Source: Urophycis tenuis (lineage: Eukaryota; Chordata; Actinopteri; Gadiformes; Phycidae). From it: a stretch of DNA of 64,000 nucleotides. The DNA lies in assembly GCA_036785325.1 (NCBI GenBank), contig JAXIVH010000014.1:7163503-7227502 (forward strand), written 5' to 3'. A program made the translations under genes and the position numbers. This document shows positions 11,352 to 26,500 of the stretch, piece after piece. Position 1 is the stretch's first letter. Each line of letters begins with the position of its first letter. The notes below the pieces were generated by a model, which had not been told where the DNA came from, did not search any database, and saw only the letters and a program-made list of their open reading frames with translations.

Positions 11352-12377
11352 CCCTCCCCGTCTCATTTTGTCAAGGGAGTATGGACGAGCTTTGTGGCTT
11401 TGGATGTCTGTTCATGACGCGGTATTAACGTGAACTTACGTGGGAGGCCCTGGGCCGTCCAGCTCATCGAGAGCAGGTTAGAAGTTTAGCCTCTTGCTCA
11501 AGGACCCTGTGACAGCCGGGATGATCTTGGTTGAACCAGCAACCGCCCTCCTCCACAAAGACGTGCAATAACCTGCAGAAACCCGCCTGCTCAGCCTCAA
11601 CCAACTCCTTCACGCCGCGTGTCAAATGTTTGCTAGCATGGACTGTGTTCTCCGCAGAACGGTGGCCTGATTCAGTCCCTGCACACATGTCACCGCCCCA
11701 CACCACACACCCAGTTGCGCGACACACCCAGTTGCGCGTGCTGTGAGGAAATATAACGTTATTCTTCCACGAAGACGATGGCGATAACATCGAGCTGTCG
11801 TGTCCCTTCCTGACACAAGTCTAATTCTCAAGAGGAAGTGTTTCATGCGTTATCTTCCAAAAGGAAGGCGTGGCTGAGAAGCACCGCCAGAAGCTTGAGA
11901 CACTGTAGGTGCCGGTCAGGCCTTTCCAGCACACACAGGAGGACCCCCATTGACGAGATGATGCAAAACCTAGTCATCCGAGTAACCAAGTGACTGAGAG
12001 TGTAACTAATAGTCAGTCCGACTAAGTCGTGCCTGTTTGATGTGAAGAGAAGCCCCATGGCAACAGAGTCGACCGCCTTGCCAATGATGACAGAAAAATA
12101 CAACAAATGAAGTTGTATTTTCCCGGTGTGATTCTTAACGTTTGATCATTCAACATTTCTCTTATCTATTTATGTGTCGGTCAGGCGCTCTGCAAGCAGC
12201 CACTAAGCTAGAAGGAAGTGTTCAGAGTGTGTCAGTGTATGATGAGCCACTCATTTCCACACCTACTGCAGGCCGAGATGATGTGTCATTTCCACCACCC
12301 TGCAGAGTCACACTATCTGCTTTTCATCCCGCGGGGGGGGGGGGGGGGTTCTTTCTATCACACACTATATTACACTG

Positions 12378-12412
12378 GTGAGTGTGTGTGTGTGTGTGTG
12401 TGTGTGCGTGTG

Positions 12413-12444
<32 letters not shown>

Positions 12445-12460
12445 CGTGTGTGTGTGTGTT
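12378..12460. repeat. (TG)n microsatellite with CG interruptions
   Basis: About 80 bp of TG repeats with occasional TGCG steps. Confidence 0.95.
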
Positions 12461-13252
12461 AAATGTGTCTGAATGTAAGGATGCTGTTGTAATGATCAAA
12501 TTGGAAATAGAAATATGTTTATTGAATACACTGAATAAATTGAGAAAATCACATTATAAAAACAATGTAAATTCTATAGTCATACAAAGCCTTGAAATGA
12601 ACGTGTTCCAATTGTTCAAAAATAACTTTCAAATGAATCTTTCAACGGAGCCGAAAACAAGGGGAACCTTTTCATTCCACACGACGGCGCTGTTGGTGCT
12701 GTGTTTGGGCTGCACACGAATCTGTCACTTGAAGATTGGTTTATTCTTTTCTTGAGGAGAGTTCCGCATCGAAAACCGCCCGTGAAAAGCGTCGTCGTTT
12801 TTCCCAGGCTGGTGTCTCTTCCGTCATGTGATGGAGTCGATGAGCCTCCCCAGAGCAGAGCACTTCAGTCAAAACAGTCCGTGAAATCAGATGACATGTT
12901 TTTATAATTCTACATGGCATAATCCGTTGGCGCAATTTGGTATTACAACAAGGTGTCCAGACAAGTGTTGCAGGTGCACCCACTGTGACTTACCACAAGT
13001 TAGTCAATAAAAGTCTCGCTGAACCCGTTCGTTACCTGCTTAACAACGGAATATAATAGACAATGTGTTGAAGATATTAATAGGCGTAGCCTACATTGTA
13101 GAAGAAGCCACAAGGGCAAGAGTGAATTGCAGCCAAACCTACCAGAGCCATTTGGATAACAAAACGGATGACAGTAGGCCTAATGTTAGACTGAGGATGC
13201 ATTTCACGCCTTTTAAGTCCAATTCAAAAGTAAGATATAGCCCCGATATTAA

Positions 13253-13253
<1 letters not shown>

Positions 13254-13317
<64 letters not shown>

Positions 13318-13346
13318 GCACGCACACACGCACACACGCACACACA
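13254..13346. repeat. (CA)n microsatellite
   Basis: About 90 bp of CA repeats, with ACGC variants in the right third. Confidence 0.95.
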
Positions 13347-13566
13347 CGGCATGTGTATGAATGCAATGGCTTGTATTCATTTGAACGTTTTTGTGCCTGC
13401 ATGGGATGTAGATTTTTACAAGTAGGCCTCTCTTATGAAATTCTAATACGATTCTAATCGCAACGACACTCCCTTCCTTAAATAAATAGGCTAATGATGT
13501 ATGACGTTGCACATTGTCAACGTACGTGTTCTCTACCTTTTGTTCCAAACGTTTCGGCTGCCATGC

Positions 13567-13568
<2 letters not shown>

Positions 13569-13642
<74 letters not shown>
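13569..13642. repeat. (TG)n microsatellite
   Basis: About 74 bp of pure TG repeats, 220 bp from the (CA)n run at 13254. Together they could pair as a long inverted dinucleotide repeat. Confidence 0.95.
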
Positions 13643-13644
<2 letters not shown>

Positions 13645-14477
13645 CCTGGTGTGAACGCATTCAGCTGCATAAAACCAATTGTTCGTGGGATTGGAAGTCT
13701 GACAAACTGTCGCTGACTCGCAACGCCTCCCTCTTCGTGGCTTGATGATTGAGATCATCACAGATGTCTACGGATAAACACAGAGACGTGTGAAGGATGC
13801 CTAACGTGCACATGCACATCTACAGTATGTAGGCGATTACTTCGAACTTCATCGGTGTTACGTCGCTGGCGATGTCCGTCTTAACGCGTCCTTTCCCACA
13901 ACAAGTCAAGTCTAAATCGATACGTCATCCGTTTTTTCCACGGAATTAGCCGCGTGTCACAGGTTTCAGAAGCCTCATGATACAGCTCGGTCGAACCCTG
14001 ACTTTTGCGTTTGCGACACATGACCGATGTTGTTGAGCAGCGTCCAGGATCACTGCCCGTCTACTGTCTCAGGTCACATGACCCCGGTCGAGAAGCGCCC
14101 TCGCTTATTTGATCAGGGCTCGATTCCTGCAAAGCAAACAGCGTTTACCAGACCCAAGTTCAGGTACAGTCTGACAGACATCCTTAGGTAAAATTAAACA
14201 GGATGGGACAATATCAGCCCACCACATCACCTGATTTGATCTTTTTTTTTTTTTTAACCAGGCCTTGATTCTTGAAAAGCAGACCAAGGTCTCGACAGGC
14301 CACACTCCCAGGTTGGCAGGTTCTCCTCAGTTGAACCCTGGTTTCTTCCATGGCGTTGTAGCCTTCCATGTATTCCACCTCCAAAGGTTTAAATAAGGGT
14401 AAGAAAGGTGGGGTAAGAAAGGTGGGGAAAGTCAACATGAGACCAGATTTAGGTAAACAATCAATTTTCTGTCTGTC

Positions 14478-14500
14478 ACACACACACACACGCACGCACG

Positions 14501-14565
<65 letters not shown>
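14478..14565. repeat. (CA)n microsatellite
   Basis: About 88 bp of CA repeats, with a short CACG block near its left end. Confidence 0.95.
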
Positions 14566-14567
<2 letters not shown>

Positions 14568-15287
14568 CACACATTATACAGATTCAATCTAACACACCAT
14601 CTCCATTTTATATTCATTTTGTACAGGCACTTCCAAAAAAGGCCACTTAATTGGCAACCTACAGCTGAAGCAAGTTCAGTTTGAACAACAACAGGCCATA
14701 TATGATTGAGACATAATTGGATGAGATCCTAGGCCTCATGTGTGAAGACAAACATGTTGCAAACTAGCTAGCCTTTTTTTCCCCCCATTCGCGCCGCCAC
14801 CACCACCACCAGTTGTCCAAGCAGCCTCCGGCATCCGCACAGGGAGCTGTAGAACCCAGGGCCAACGTGCTGTGCGGCCCGGCATAGACGCGCCACACCT
14901 CAGCGCTAACTCAAATGATCGGGGGAGAGCTTGCATTGGGCGGTGCCTCCGCTGCTTCCTGAGCGTGGCCTTAACATCTGTAAGCCGCTGAAGAAAACAT
15001 CAGCTGTTTCCAGTTAGCGTAGCTGTGAGGCGGACGTCACAAATAAATTCAACTTATTAGCCGGTTGCACAAACACAGCACTGTACCGGAGGATCTTATC
15101 AAATCAACGTGGCTGTTTGTCATGTGTCCGAGAAAGAGTCACTCCTAGTTCTCCAGACGTTTCACTCAATGTTGTTTGGTTGTTTTTATCCCCCCCCCCC
15201 CCCATGCAAGTATGAAGTGTTTTGAATTAGAACTGCTTCAGGTGTAGCGCTCGCTAGCTTATCCTCGACCATCGGCATTCACGCTCA

Positions 15288-15345
15288 TCATTTTACATTT
15301 AGGGCGTTTAGCAGACGCTTTTATCTAAAGCAAATTATAAAAAAG
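15288..15345 (-). repeat. Fish interspersed-repeat fragment
   Basis: Carries the teleost repeat motif tttagcagacgcttttatct, related to the fragments at 9800 and 31277. It is too short to assign to a family. Confidence 0.45.
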
Positions 15346-15679
15346 CGTTGATATCTCCGGATGACTCTGAAACACTGAAATCAAACAACATCGAGGTGCG
15401 TTGCGTGACGAGTGTTTGTACGTTAGCGACGACTCAATCCTGTGTTAACAAAAAAAAAAAAAAAACAGGGCACAGGCTTCTCTAAAGGGTTGGGATTCTG
15501 TCTCACAGCGGCTCGGTCATGGCCCACTGGCACTAAACATGTACTAATCCAATCATTTCTGGAGACCGGAGAGAACATAGCAGCGCTTCTCAGGCCATCC
15601 CGGTGCATGCTTGTTGATGCTGCTCGTGATATTCTGTCCTCATGCCCCTATTTAATCTCCAAACAACTTTATGTTAAGG

Positions 15680-15845
<166 letters not shown>

Positions 15846-17159
15846 GTGGTGTGTCTTCTCTCTCCTGCGAGGGAGAGAATGTCCCACTGTTGTGCGAACT
15901 AATAAGCAGACAGAGAATACATGTTACAAGTTTATTTTAGGGATTTGAACTCCATTAGGAGCTGCTGGCACCTGCCAGCGTGGAGCCGTCTCTAATCGAT
16001 AGCCTGTAGCCGGCTGCAACACTTAACTCCCGATTCTGGGTTAGATGATGGGATTTGACTCTCGATCCACGTTTCTAGTGGAACTCGATCCAGTGTCTTC
16101 ATCACTTTGCCTGGGCAGAGTATTGAGCATTGTGAAGTTTGAATAAGTAGGCCATCCTATTAATGCAAGGGTTCGGATTTAGTAACCTATGCTGAGGCAG
16201 ATTTTGGCACGCCGATAAAAACGATTGACCCAATCACTCATGACGGAGGCCTAATGTGCATTTTTTTCCCCACAGTTAAACGGAGTTGACTTGTGCTTTT
16301 TGTTCCACAGATGCAGTCTACTGCTCACTTCGACCACAAATCTACCACAATATGTTAAGCAACAAAGAGAATAACAACAGTTGATATGACACAGCACTTC
16401 ATGTCATACAACTATGACAACTATGACTAAGATAGACGACAAATCTGGCAATAAAGGTCTTTAGTGTGTTGTGTTCATTCTAATCGGAATGTCAGCATAC
16501 CTATATTGATTGAAAAAAAATAGATTGGCCTCACATGCATCACTTCAACCAAACTACTGACATTAAAAGTTCCCTTTGTGGATCAAACAACTGATGACAT
16601 CTGAATAATATTACAAATATCTTACATAAATTTGAGTATAGGCCTTACACTGACACCAGCTTGTTTTGAGAACGGTTTCAAACTCCTCACACGGTTGAGG
16701 GCAAATATGAGCTCATGAGCTCATCACCTACCGTCTTCTGACTCGTAGGATAAACCCGCAACGACACTGACTTCCCCATTATACATATAAGCTTGTCCAG
16801 TGTGAGAACAAATATATATTTTAGGTCAAGTACACACAAATATGATGTATGTATATTTCTAATCATATATCGGCCCATAGGCCTAGATTATGTATGTATA
16901 AGTATGGTAAATATAAATTGGCTAATATAATATGCCCAGCAAAATTTGCTTATGAATGTTTTAATATGGATCTGATTCAGAATAGTCCAAAAACACAGAC
17001 ATTCGTCCCATTCACAAATTGAATGTATTGTCGATTCGCATCGTCAGAAGAGCAATTATTTCAATCAATAGGCAGGCCAATTCCTCTTAGACCAACCACC
17101 AACGTGTATTGCATAACCGTGTAGGCATTGCAATGCATGATGTTGCATTAGTCGAGTGG

Positions 17160-17454
17160 ACTTTTCATTATATATTTATTTTCGATGCGGTGAGAGAGGG
17201 AGAGAGGGAGGGAGGCGTGCCGTGCAGTGGCGGACCGGTCCGGGATGAGTTCACCTTCATGTGACTACAGCAAGGGAGGTGTTTCGCTGAAAGAGTTCCC
17301 ACCAGCAGAGAGAGTCCGCAGCATTTAAGCTCCTGTGAATGCAGCTCTCGGCCGGTGTGCGCGGTTCGGATATCTCTCCCAACTCTCCTCCTTCGACCGG
17401 CGACTGGCTCTTTCTGGGGATAACTGAGGGGGCTTTCCGCAGCAACCCGAGACG
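17160..17454 (+). promoter_or_regulatory. AKAP12: Candidate AKAP12 promoter and 5' UTR
   Basis: A TATA-like stretch (ttatatatttat, about 17168-17179) lies about 280 bp before the start codon. A GA-rich then GC-richer leader with no splice acceptor follows. This would put transcription start near 17200. It is inferred from position and the motif only. Confidence 0.35.
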
Positions 17455-17559
17455 ATGGGGGACACGCAGTCTGCACAACGGGACGGCAAGGAGGATGCTG
17501 GGGAGGATACGGGGGGCGACCGGCCTCGGGATAGCGAAGACATTAACGTGGAAGAGAAG
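17455..17559 (+). CDS. AKAP12: AKAP12 exon 1 (myristoylated isoform start)
   Basis: Encodes 35 residues starting MGDTQSAQRDG and ends at a phase-0 donor, GTAACG. Gly2 and Ser6 fit the N-myristoyltransferase consensus, as in the mammalian alpha isoform. The exon is too short to stand out by length; splice fit and the myristoyl motif support it. Confidence 0.8.
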
Positions 17560-20500
17560 GTAACGCGTTTTTATTTAGATAATAACGACAACAATAATAA
17601 TAATAGTAATAAAATAATTATAGACATGATTCAATAAAGTACAGCCATGTTTACCCCACTCACCGTTTAGGCCTATGTGTTTTAAGTTTAATATGATGAT
17701 GCTTTTAATGCACAATTAAGTCATAATATGTAATTCCTCCATTTGTCATTGATTGTGTCTTTTATCAGTGTTGTTATACACCGCCTATAAGGTGTTTGGG
17801 GTTTCATTTGACCTGGGCCGGGTTAGGAATAAGGTAAACATTGCTTCCAAGTTCCCTTTGTTTTGGTGCTGGGCTGTGCAGCTGTTGGTGAACCGCGTCC
17901 AACTTCACTGCTGGGGTTTTAAAGCACGCCTTCCACTGCAGTGTGCTGCTGCCAACATTTCAATTAAAGCAGACACACGGAGGGGAATCGTTGTTTCAAT
18001 TGATTCAAGCAGCACTCACTAGAAGAGATGAGCCTCGGACAAATCAGAAAAGGCATTAAGGACGTTTTTATTCCCTTAAAAAAAAAAGCAAATCCTCACC
18101 AAACAATGTGCATTATATAGCCTACTTCCTGTTTACATTGGTTCCAGGAAATGGCACTTCACTTAAAGTTGATTCATTGACCTGAGTGTTTATGTTTAAG
18201 ATGGTCTGACATGGGCTGCAAATGGCTGCAGCAACATTTGTTAACAAGGCAAAAAAAAAACAAGGCAGTAAATCACACACAGCGGCATGTCTATGCTAAG
18301 AAAACCTTTAATCTCATAATCTCCTGGGAGAGATGGAATTTCCTTAGGGCTGCACCCTGCACTGGGGCAACATTGATTATTACTGTGCACCATCCCTGCA
18401 TTGAACAGAGCAGGAAGTGTCCTTCTGGGGACTGCAAAGTTATTATTGTTATGCAGGATCAAATGACCATATTGGAACTCCTCCACGGATGGCTGGTTAG
18501 TTGTCTGCTTATCTGGTGAGCTGGTGGAAGACGTTCCAGCAGGCCTCCGTGGTCTGCATGGATGGGAGGCCCATGAGAGGCGGTTCATTTCCAAGTTCTT
18601 CCTTTGGTTCTAGTTTTAATGAGCTGGTTACACGGGTTGGCCGGTTAAACAGAATGATGAGCTGGTTGAACAGGATTATTGGCTAGTTCATATTTTGCAA
18701 TGGTAATGAATAGAGCAAATGCTGTTGCCTTATTTTCTTTCAAAGTAGACCAATAAAAGATCAGTTTCAGCTTCCTCTTTGTCAGCTTCCTCTTCATCTT
18801 TGCTAGGCCTATGGGCATTAAAACACCAATTAGGAAATATTGGATGCACAGGAACAATTAGTGCTAGTCATCTTGTCCTAATCTATAGGGGAGGCGACAC
18901 TGGCTGTGTGTGAATGGGAGTGAAATGAACAATGCCAGTGCATGCATGAATGGATGTGAGTCAACAGTGAATGTTAATGCCAGTGATGAGAGTGCGTTAC
19001 TAACAAACCACATTCATATTCAAAGACAGCGGCACTCAGATATGCAGTGGAAAAGGTTTTGCATTTTGCATGTTTTGTTTGTTTTGCACCATGACCCCCG
19101 TCCCCCATAAGTATCTCCTATATCTAAATACTAGGGAACCTTCGGCTTCATTCATCTTATGATTTGGTGACCAAATACCCTTATAAATATTAAAATGGTT
19201 GGCCATTATAACCATTCACACACAATGACCTATATATAGACAGGAATCTGAGAAGAGAAGAAATTGCTTAACCTGACACGACTAGGGTACTAATTATGTA
19301 TCCTAATTACAAGTACTAATTACATATCCTACTTTTTAAGATGGGCCACACTACCTGTCTTTGGTAAATCAGAAACAACAGAAGCAGATGCTAACACGAA
19401 AACCCTCGTCATGTCTAAAAAGTATAATTATTGTGGTTAATTTCCTGTGTCCTAGTAGGTGTGATTGTGAACGCAAAGAAACAAAATAGTTAAACTAAAT
19501 AATCCATTGCATGTTTTACATTTCAGCTCAATAGACAGCAGAATAATAGACAGGTCTTCGGTCCGCACGGGAAATCAGATGACCCTCTGGCAGAACTAAA
19601 CGATCACCTTGAGGATGAGTTGATTGATGATGGTAAGTATTTCTACACCATGTTCATGGGGTTCACAACGTAGAGGGACCACAGCATGAATAGCCTCATT
19701 TACCTGAACACAAATTCCCACTTTGCTACAAGTCTGTTGTCTTTGCTACAAGTCTGTGTTGCACCTCTCCCCTCTGTTTGAAGGAGGCCATCTTGTTTTC
19801 TCATGTTCAGGCTGTGACACCGAATCAGCCCTGGTTTCTGCAAGAGAAGGGGTGTCCGATTCATATGCGGCTGTGGACAACAGGGAAACGCTGTTAGAAG
19901 ACGTGCAGATCACTGATACCGATCCCCACGCTGAGACGGTGCTAAGCGAAAAAGAGGAGGCGATGAACGAAATCAATAAGGGCTTCCGGAGGTTCTTCAG
20001 CAACATCGGTCTGAAATTGACCGTTAAGAAGGGTGCAGATGAAAAACCAGCCGAGGTGGCTTCTGATGTGCCCGTTCCCCCGAACCCGGAGGAGGAACCG
20101 CGCAGCCCGGGGGAAACATGCAATGTGGCGAACGAAAGCATGAGCAAGACCAGCGAGAACGTGGCTGATCATCACATGGCACTGGACTCGGCTGATAACG
20201 AATCCACAACCTGCCCCACTGTGACAGACATGACATCTGAGGACATCCATGAGAACTTGGAGGACAAAACCACAGGGTCCACAGAGGTGGATCAGGGAGC
20301 TGCAGAAGCAACTTTGGTCCACGCCGACACAGAAGGTGTCACAGTAGAAGTAGAGCCTGGAACATCATCTCCACAGGAGTCTGCTGAAGAGGAGGTCCTG
20401 TCGCCCATTAAAGTATTCTTTACAACAGGAATCTTTTCTAGTCTAAAGAAAAAGAAAAAAACAGCAGAAGATGAAAAAGAAAAACACAAGACAAATGATA

Positions 20501-23500
20501 AAGAATTGGTAGACATGGATAGAGAGGAGCAGGGCGGGCAAGAAGAAATTGAGAAAAACTTGGGAAAGGCAAAAGGGGAAGTTTGCCCAAGTGCTGAAAG
20601 TGCTGTGGTTGAGGAAAAGCAGAAAACAGAAGAAGGAATTGAGGAGGCCATACCCGAACCCGCCCCAACAACGAATGGTCATGAAATTGGAGAGGACCTC
20701 GTTAATGACAACGAGGGACCGCTTACTTCTGAGGAGAAGGCACAATCTCAAAGTAGCCCACTACAACGCCTGTTTTCTAGGACCAGCTTCAGGATGGGCT
20801 CAACAAAGCAGCAAGGGAGGAAGGACTCCACCGAACATGTTCCAGTCCATTTGCCATCGTCAGCAGGGTTAGCCGAGAGTTCGTCAGAAGTGAGTCCGGA
20901 AATGGCTCCAGAAGAGGTGAAAAAGTCAGAGGAAAGTGCCTGGGAGACGTTGAAACGACTACTGACTCCTAAAAAGTTCCAGAAAAGCCCCCCTCTGAGC
21001 AATGAGGAGGCCGTCATATCGAGCACACCGGAAGAACCAATGGCAAGCGAGGGAGAAGAAATACCCGATGCGAACACAGAGGAGAGCAAGAAAAGGAAGG
21101 ATTCAATTGTTTCTTGGGATGCCCTCTTGTGTGGTTCTGGAAACAGAAGGAGCAGAAAAAGCTCATATGCTGACGAACAGAAACCTAGGACGGAGGGAGA
21201 TGATAACAAACCAGCTGATGAATCAAGACATGCTACAGATCATGACAGTTCTCATGAGATAGATGATAACATAGCCTCTTCCCCAGAGCAGGGAGGAAGT
21301 AACTCTGAGGACGAAGGGTCAACATGGAAATCATTCAAACGTCTGGTCACCCCAAAACGGAAATCTAGGGATGGGGAGGAAACTAAAGAGCACACCTCTG
21401 ATAGTGAAATAATCCAGGACGAATCATCGTTTTCATTAAAGAAATTCATTCCAGGACGAAAGAAGCGGAGGCCATCTGAGAAGCAAGAGCAAGTACTGTC
21501 AGATAAGCCTGAAAGAGAAGAACATTCAGATGAGGAAGACTCTGAGACACCAGCGATTGTTCCATTCCATGAATTTGACATACCCGAGACCGAATGTCAA
21601 GTTATAACACAGGCAGTGATAGAAAGTCAAACACCTGAAGGTGAAGACCACAAAGGACAAGAAGATGTCACTGGTCAGATCACTGAAGAAATCGCCATGG
21701 GTGACAGCACACCTGCCTTGCCTGAGAAAACTAAGGACACTGAAACTGTGTTAGAAAATCAGATAACTACAACCCCTGCGTCCATGGAAGAAGGGGATGA
21801 TCTGACAGAGTTTGTCAGCAAGCTTCAACAGCTCAGTGACATTCCTGAGGAAGGTCTGATTGAGGAGAGTGTAGCCACGCTTGCTTCATTTGCTGACGAT
21901 GCAGCAAGAGACGACACCATTGCAGATATAATAGAGTTCACATCTGAGGCTGTTACTGCGCCAGAGCCCGTAGATATTACTGTGGAAGATGAAACGGAGA
22001 TGGTTTCAGCAGTATCCCGGTTGACCGACTCTTCGAAAACATCTGGCAATACAACACCCGTGCCAGCAGACTATGATGCCAAAGAAACAGACAACCTCCT
22101 CCATCAAGTTGTGGAATCCATTTCTGTGACTGCAGATGAAGCCGGTTCTGTCTCTCGTCACATATTGGAGACATCAATACCAAAGGAACTAACAATTTTG
22201 AAACCGCACCAAACTCCTGATGCTACTTTTTCATCTACCGGTTTTACTTTTGAACCTTTGGATGCATTTGACAGAGATGCAGAGGCAGAGGGCTTATCAG
22301 ACATGACAGAAGCAATTTATACACAGTGTCTATCTGAAGACACCACTGAGGAGTTTCATACTGCTGCGATTTCTGTCGAAGAACTTGAATATATCAATGA
22401 GAGCCAACGTCAACTATATTTTCCCCATAAAGAAAACAAGGCATTGACCCCAGCTGTTTTACCACAGGCAGAGGATGTTAATATGGCTGAAATTTCCATC
22501 GACAACCAGAAGAACGATAAAGAGCAAGCTAATGACATGGCAGCCACTGGAACAGACTCACATGTCGAGGCCACAATTCAAACAGACAACGTCGCTTTGG
22601 TGCAGAAAAATGAAGCTCTGGAGGACAAAAATGATCAGGTTAAAGACAGCATAACTGATGATGAAGCACAAGTACAAATCGATGATATGGTTGATGAGTC
22701 CGAAACACTGACCCTTACTGATGCATGTATCTCTATGAATTCAGAAGAGGTTAGTGGGGAACAAGCAGATGAGATGCCGGCCACGTCAGAAACCACACCA
22801 ACGGAAGAAACAGTTAAGGTGAGCGAGTTACTGAGTTGTGAGCAGATGCAAGATGTCCCCGCGCTTAGTGTTGGGGATGAGGCACAACGTGAGCTCTTAG
22901 TAGCACCAGTCGAACCTGAAGAAGTAATAATTGAAGCGGACAAAGGAAATAGTCAGCTACAACCATGTTCATCTGTGGACATAGTGCAAGCAGACCAAGG
23001 TAGTGTTCAGGACCTTGAAAGCCAATCTGAAGATATTCCAGTACAAGACCCAACAGTACCTGACAGTTCCATAACCTCCACTAAAGGAGAAGGTAAACTA
23101 TTGAAAAGGAAAAGGAGAAGGAGAAAGGTAGCTATTGAACAAATGCAACACACTCCGCTGGAAATAGAAAAGCATACAGAGATTTTACAAGATGCTCTCG
23201 TTGATGGTGAAAACCAAACAGCTGAAGTAATAGGTGAACTGCAAGCAGAAACATCTGTTGAAGAAACAGATGTTTATTTTGAAGAAAGCAACGGTCAGGT
23301 ACTTGAACAGAAGGTGATGACTGGCGATAGTTCAGTACGGGATAAAGAAAAACATGACGAGAAAGAAAGTGTGACGCAGCCAGAGCAGTCATTGACAAAG
23401 AAAGACCTTGCAACGGTAGAGAATGAACCTACGGAAGTACCTCAGCACATTTCGGTTGAAGAAGATGGCCAGCTAATTGAAGTCAAAAATGAATTGAAAA

Positions 23501-26500
23501 AAATAACATCTGTTCACATGACATCTGTGAATCATGATGTTACTATTAGTCAGGCATCTGAAAAACAGGTTATAACTGAAGACAATGCAGAGTGCCAAGC
23601 AGAAAATGCCCTTCCCTTCTCAACAAACAAAATTGAAAAAGAGGCTGCGGAAGTATCTGAGCCAGGTTTGGAAGAGGAAGAACTTGTTTCCATAATGAAT
23701 TACCCTTGCAAAGAATGCAGACAGGTTACAGATGAGTTGGAAACAATATCAGTAGCCTCCATAATTTCTGATGTTCAGTTACTTGAAGAACAGTTGATAA
23801 CTGAAGACATTGCGGAGTCCCAAGCAGAAGAGGCCAAGAGTGAAGTTGAAAAGGAGGCTGTAATAGTTAGTGAGCAATATTGCGCAGAGAAAGAAGTTGC
23901 TTCCATAGAGAATGACCGTAGTGATGAACCAAGACAAGTTCAAGTTCAAGTGACGGATGATGAATTTGAAACATTGCAATCTGTCAAGGTGAGCACTGTG
24001 AACTCTGAAGCCATAAATGTTGAGGTTCATGAAAAGCAAGTGTTATCAGAAGACATCATAGGATCCAATACAGAAAATGCCCTTTCCTCGTCAACAAGTG
24101 AAGTTGAAAAGGAGGCTGTGGAAGTATCTGAGCCATGTTTGGAAGAGGAAGAACTTGTTTCCATAACAAATTACCCTTGCGAAGAACCAGGACAGGTTAC
24201 AGATGAGTTGGAAACATTGACTTCACTACCAGTGGCCTCTGTAATTTCTGATGTTCAGTTACTTGAAGAACAGTTAATAACTGAAGACATTGCGGAGTCC
24301 CAAGCAGAAGAGGCCAAGAGTGAAGTTGAAAAGGAGGCTGTAATAGTTAGTGAGCAATATTGCGCAGAGAAAGAACTTGCTTCCATTGAGAATGACCCTG
24401 GTGACGAACCAAGACAAGTTCAAGTTCAAGTGACAAATGATGAATTTGAAACATCGCAGTCTGTCCAGGTGAGCACTGTGAACTCTGAAGTGAGAAATGT
24501 TGAGGTTGATGAAATGCAAAAGATATCAGAAGACATCATAGGATCCAATTCAGAAAATGACACCTTGATTACAGATGAAGATGAGAAAGAAACCATAACA
24601 CAGTCAGCGCAATCATTGTTGGAAAATGAGTTTGTTACGGTAGAGAATGACCAGAGGGAAGTACCATGTCAAATTCAGGACTCTGGCCCAATCATTGAAG
24701 TGAGAAATGAATTGAAAAAACCTAAATCTGTACATGTAGCCTCTGTGAATTGTGATGCTAGCACTGTTCAGTCACTTGAAAACCAGTCTTTTACAGAGGA
24801 TAACCTAGATTCACTTGTGGAGAATGCCTTACCCACATCCAGAAGTGAAGTGGCTGAGCAAAGTTTGGTGGACGAACAGCTTACTTTCACAGAGAATGAC
24901 TGCCATGTTTCCCAAGACATTCTTGTTCAAGAAGATGCCCCATTAACTGAAGTTGGGAAGGATTTGGAAACCTTGGATCAAAATGTGGCCTCTCTGGATT
25001 CAAAGGTTGGAGTTGCTAAGGTACTTGAAAAACAGGTTTTGACTGATGACAATGCAGCATCTCAAGCAGAGAACACCCTTCCCTTATCTGTGAGTGAAGT
25101 TAAAAAAGAGGCGACTACAGTATCTGAGCACGACGTGGCCGATAAAAAGCTTGTTTCCCAAGAGAATGACCCTTGCGATGTACTTCTAGTTCTAGAACAT
25201 GTTCTAGTTCAAGAAGATGTCAAACTAACTGAAGTGACTGTTGAAACATTAACGCCAGACGCCAGAATTGTTGAGGTTCATGAAAAGCAAGTTACATCTG
25301 AGGACCTAGGATCTAATGCAGAGAATGCAAACAGCTGGATTATAGTTGAAAGTGAAAATAAAACTGTAGAGCAGTCATTGCTGGCTAAAGAGCTGGCAAC
25401 TGTAGAATGTGACCCGATTGAGGAACCACAACACATTTCAGTTACAGATGATATTCAGGTCACTGAGAAGTTGGAAGCATTAACATCTGCTCATGAAGCT
25501 TCAGTGGATTCTAATGCTGCCATCATTGAGGTTCTTGAAAAGCAAGTTGTATCTGGAGAGATCCCAGAACCAGATGCATCTACCTCAGTGACAGCTGAAG
25601 TGCAGAATGAAACATGGGTACTGATAGAGCAAGCTCTTCTGGAAAAAGCACAACCAATCATTGATGGTGAGCCTCTAGAAAGTCCCCAACAGAATGTGGT
25701 AAAAGAACATGTTGAAGTTAGTGAGGATCCACAGCAAATTTCTGTGACAGATGATGTTCAGGTGGGTGAAGTTACAAAGGAATTGGAAGCATCAACATCT
25801 CTTCATGTACCTTCTGTGGACTCTAATGCTGGTGTTATTGAAGCTCTTGAAAGGCAAGTTGTATCTGAAGCACTAAGATCCAACGTAGAAAATGCCAGCA
25901 CCTTGAAAACCGTTGAAGTCGAGAAAGAAAGAAAAAGAAAGAAAAAAGAAAAAAGAAAAAAGAAAAAACTTGTTAGTGGGGACTCACAGCACATTTCATT
26001 TACAGATGGCCAGGTTCCTGAAATTACAAAGAAATCAGAAGCATCAGTTGCTCGAAGAGATTCGCTTGAAGATGAAAAGGAAATCCATTCAGAGGAACAA
26101 TTGTTAGAAACAGAGCTTGTAACTGTGGAAAGCAACCTCAATCAAGAACCACAACACATTTCAGCTACAGATGTCCTTGATGCTGAAGTCACAAAGGAAT
26201 TGGAAGCATTAACATCTCTTCATGTAGCTTCTGTGGGCTCCAATGCTGGTATTGTTGAGGTTCTTGAACCAGTCCTCAATGAAGCCTCTATATCGGTGAC
26301 AGCTGAAGTTGAGAATGAAACCGGGGTACTGATAGAGCAAGATCTTGGGGGTCCAACTGTGGACGATAACCTTTATGATAACGTAAAAGAAGGTGAAGCA
26401 GTTAAAGCTTCAACAGAGTTTGAAGTTCCACCTACTGATCAAATAGCCCTTCTGATTTCAGAGTCAAGTGTTGTTGAGGATGGATGTCTATGTGAAGACA

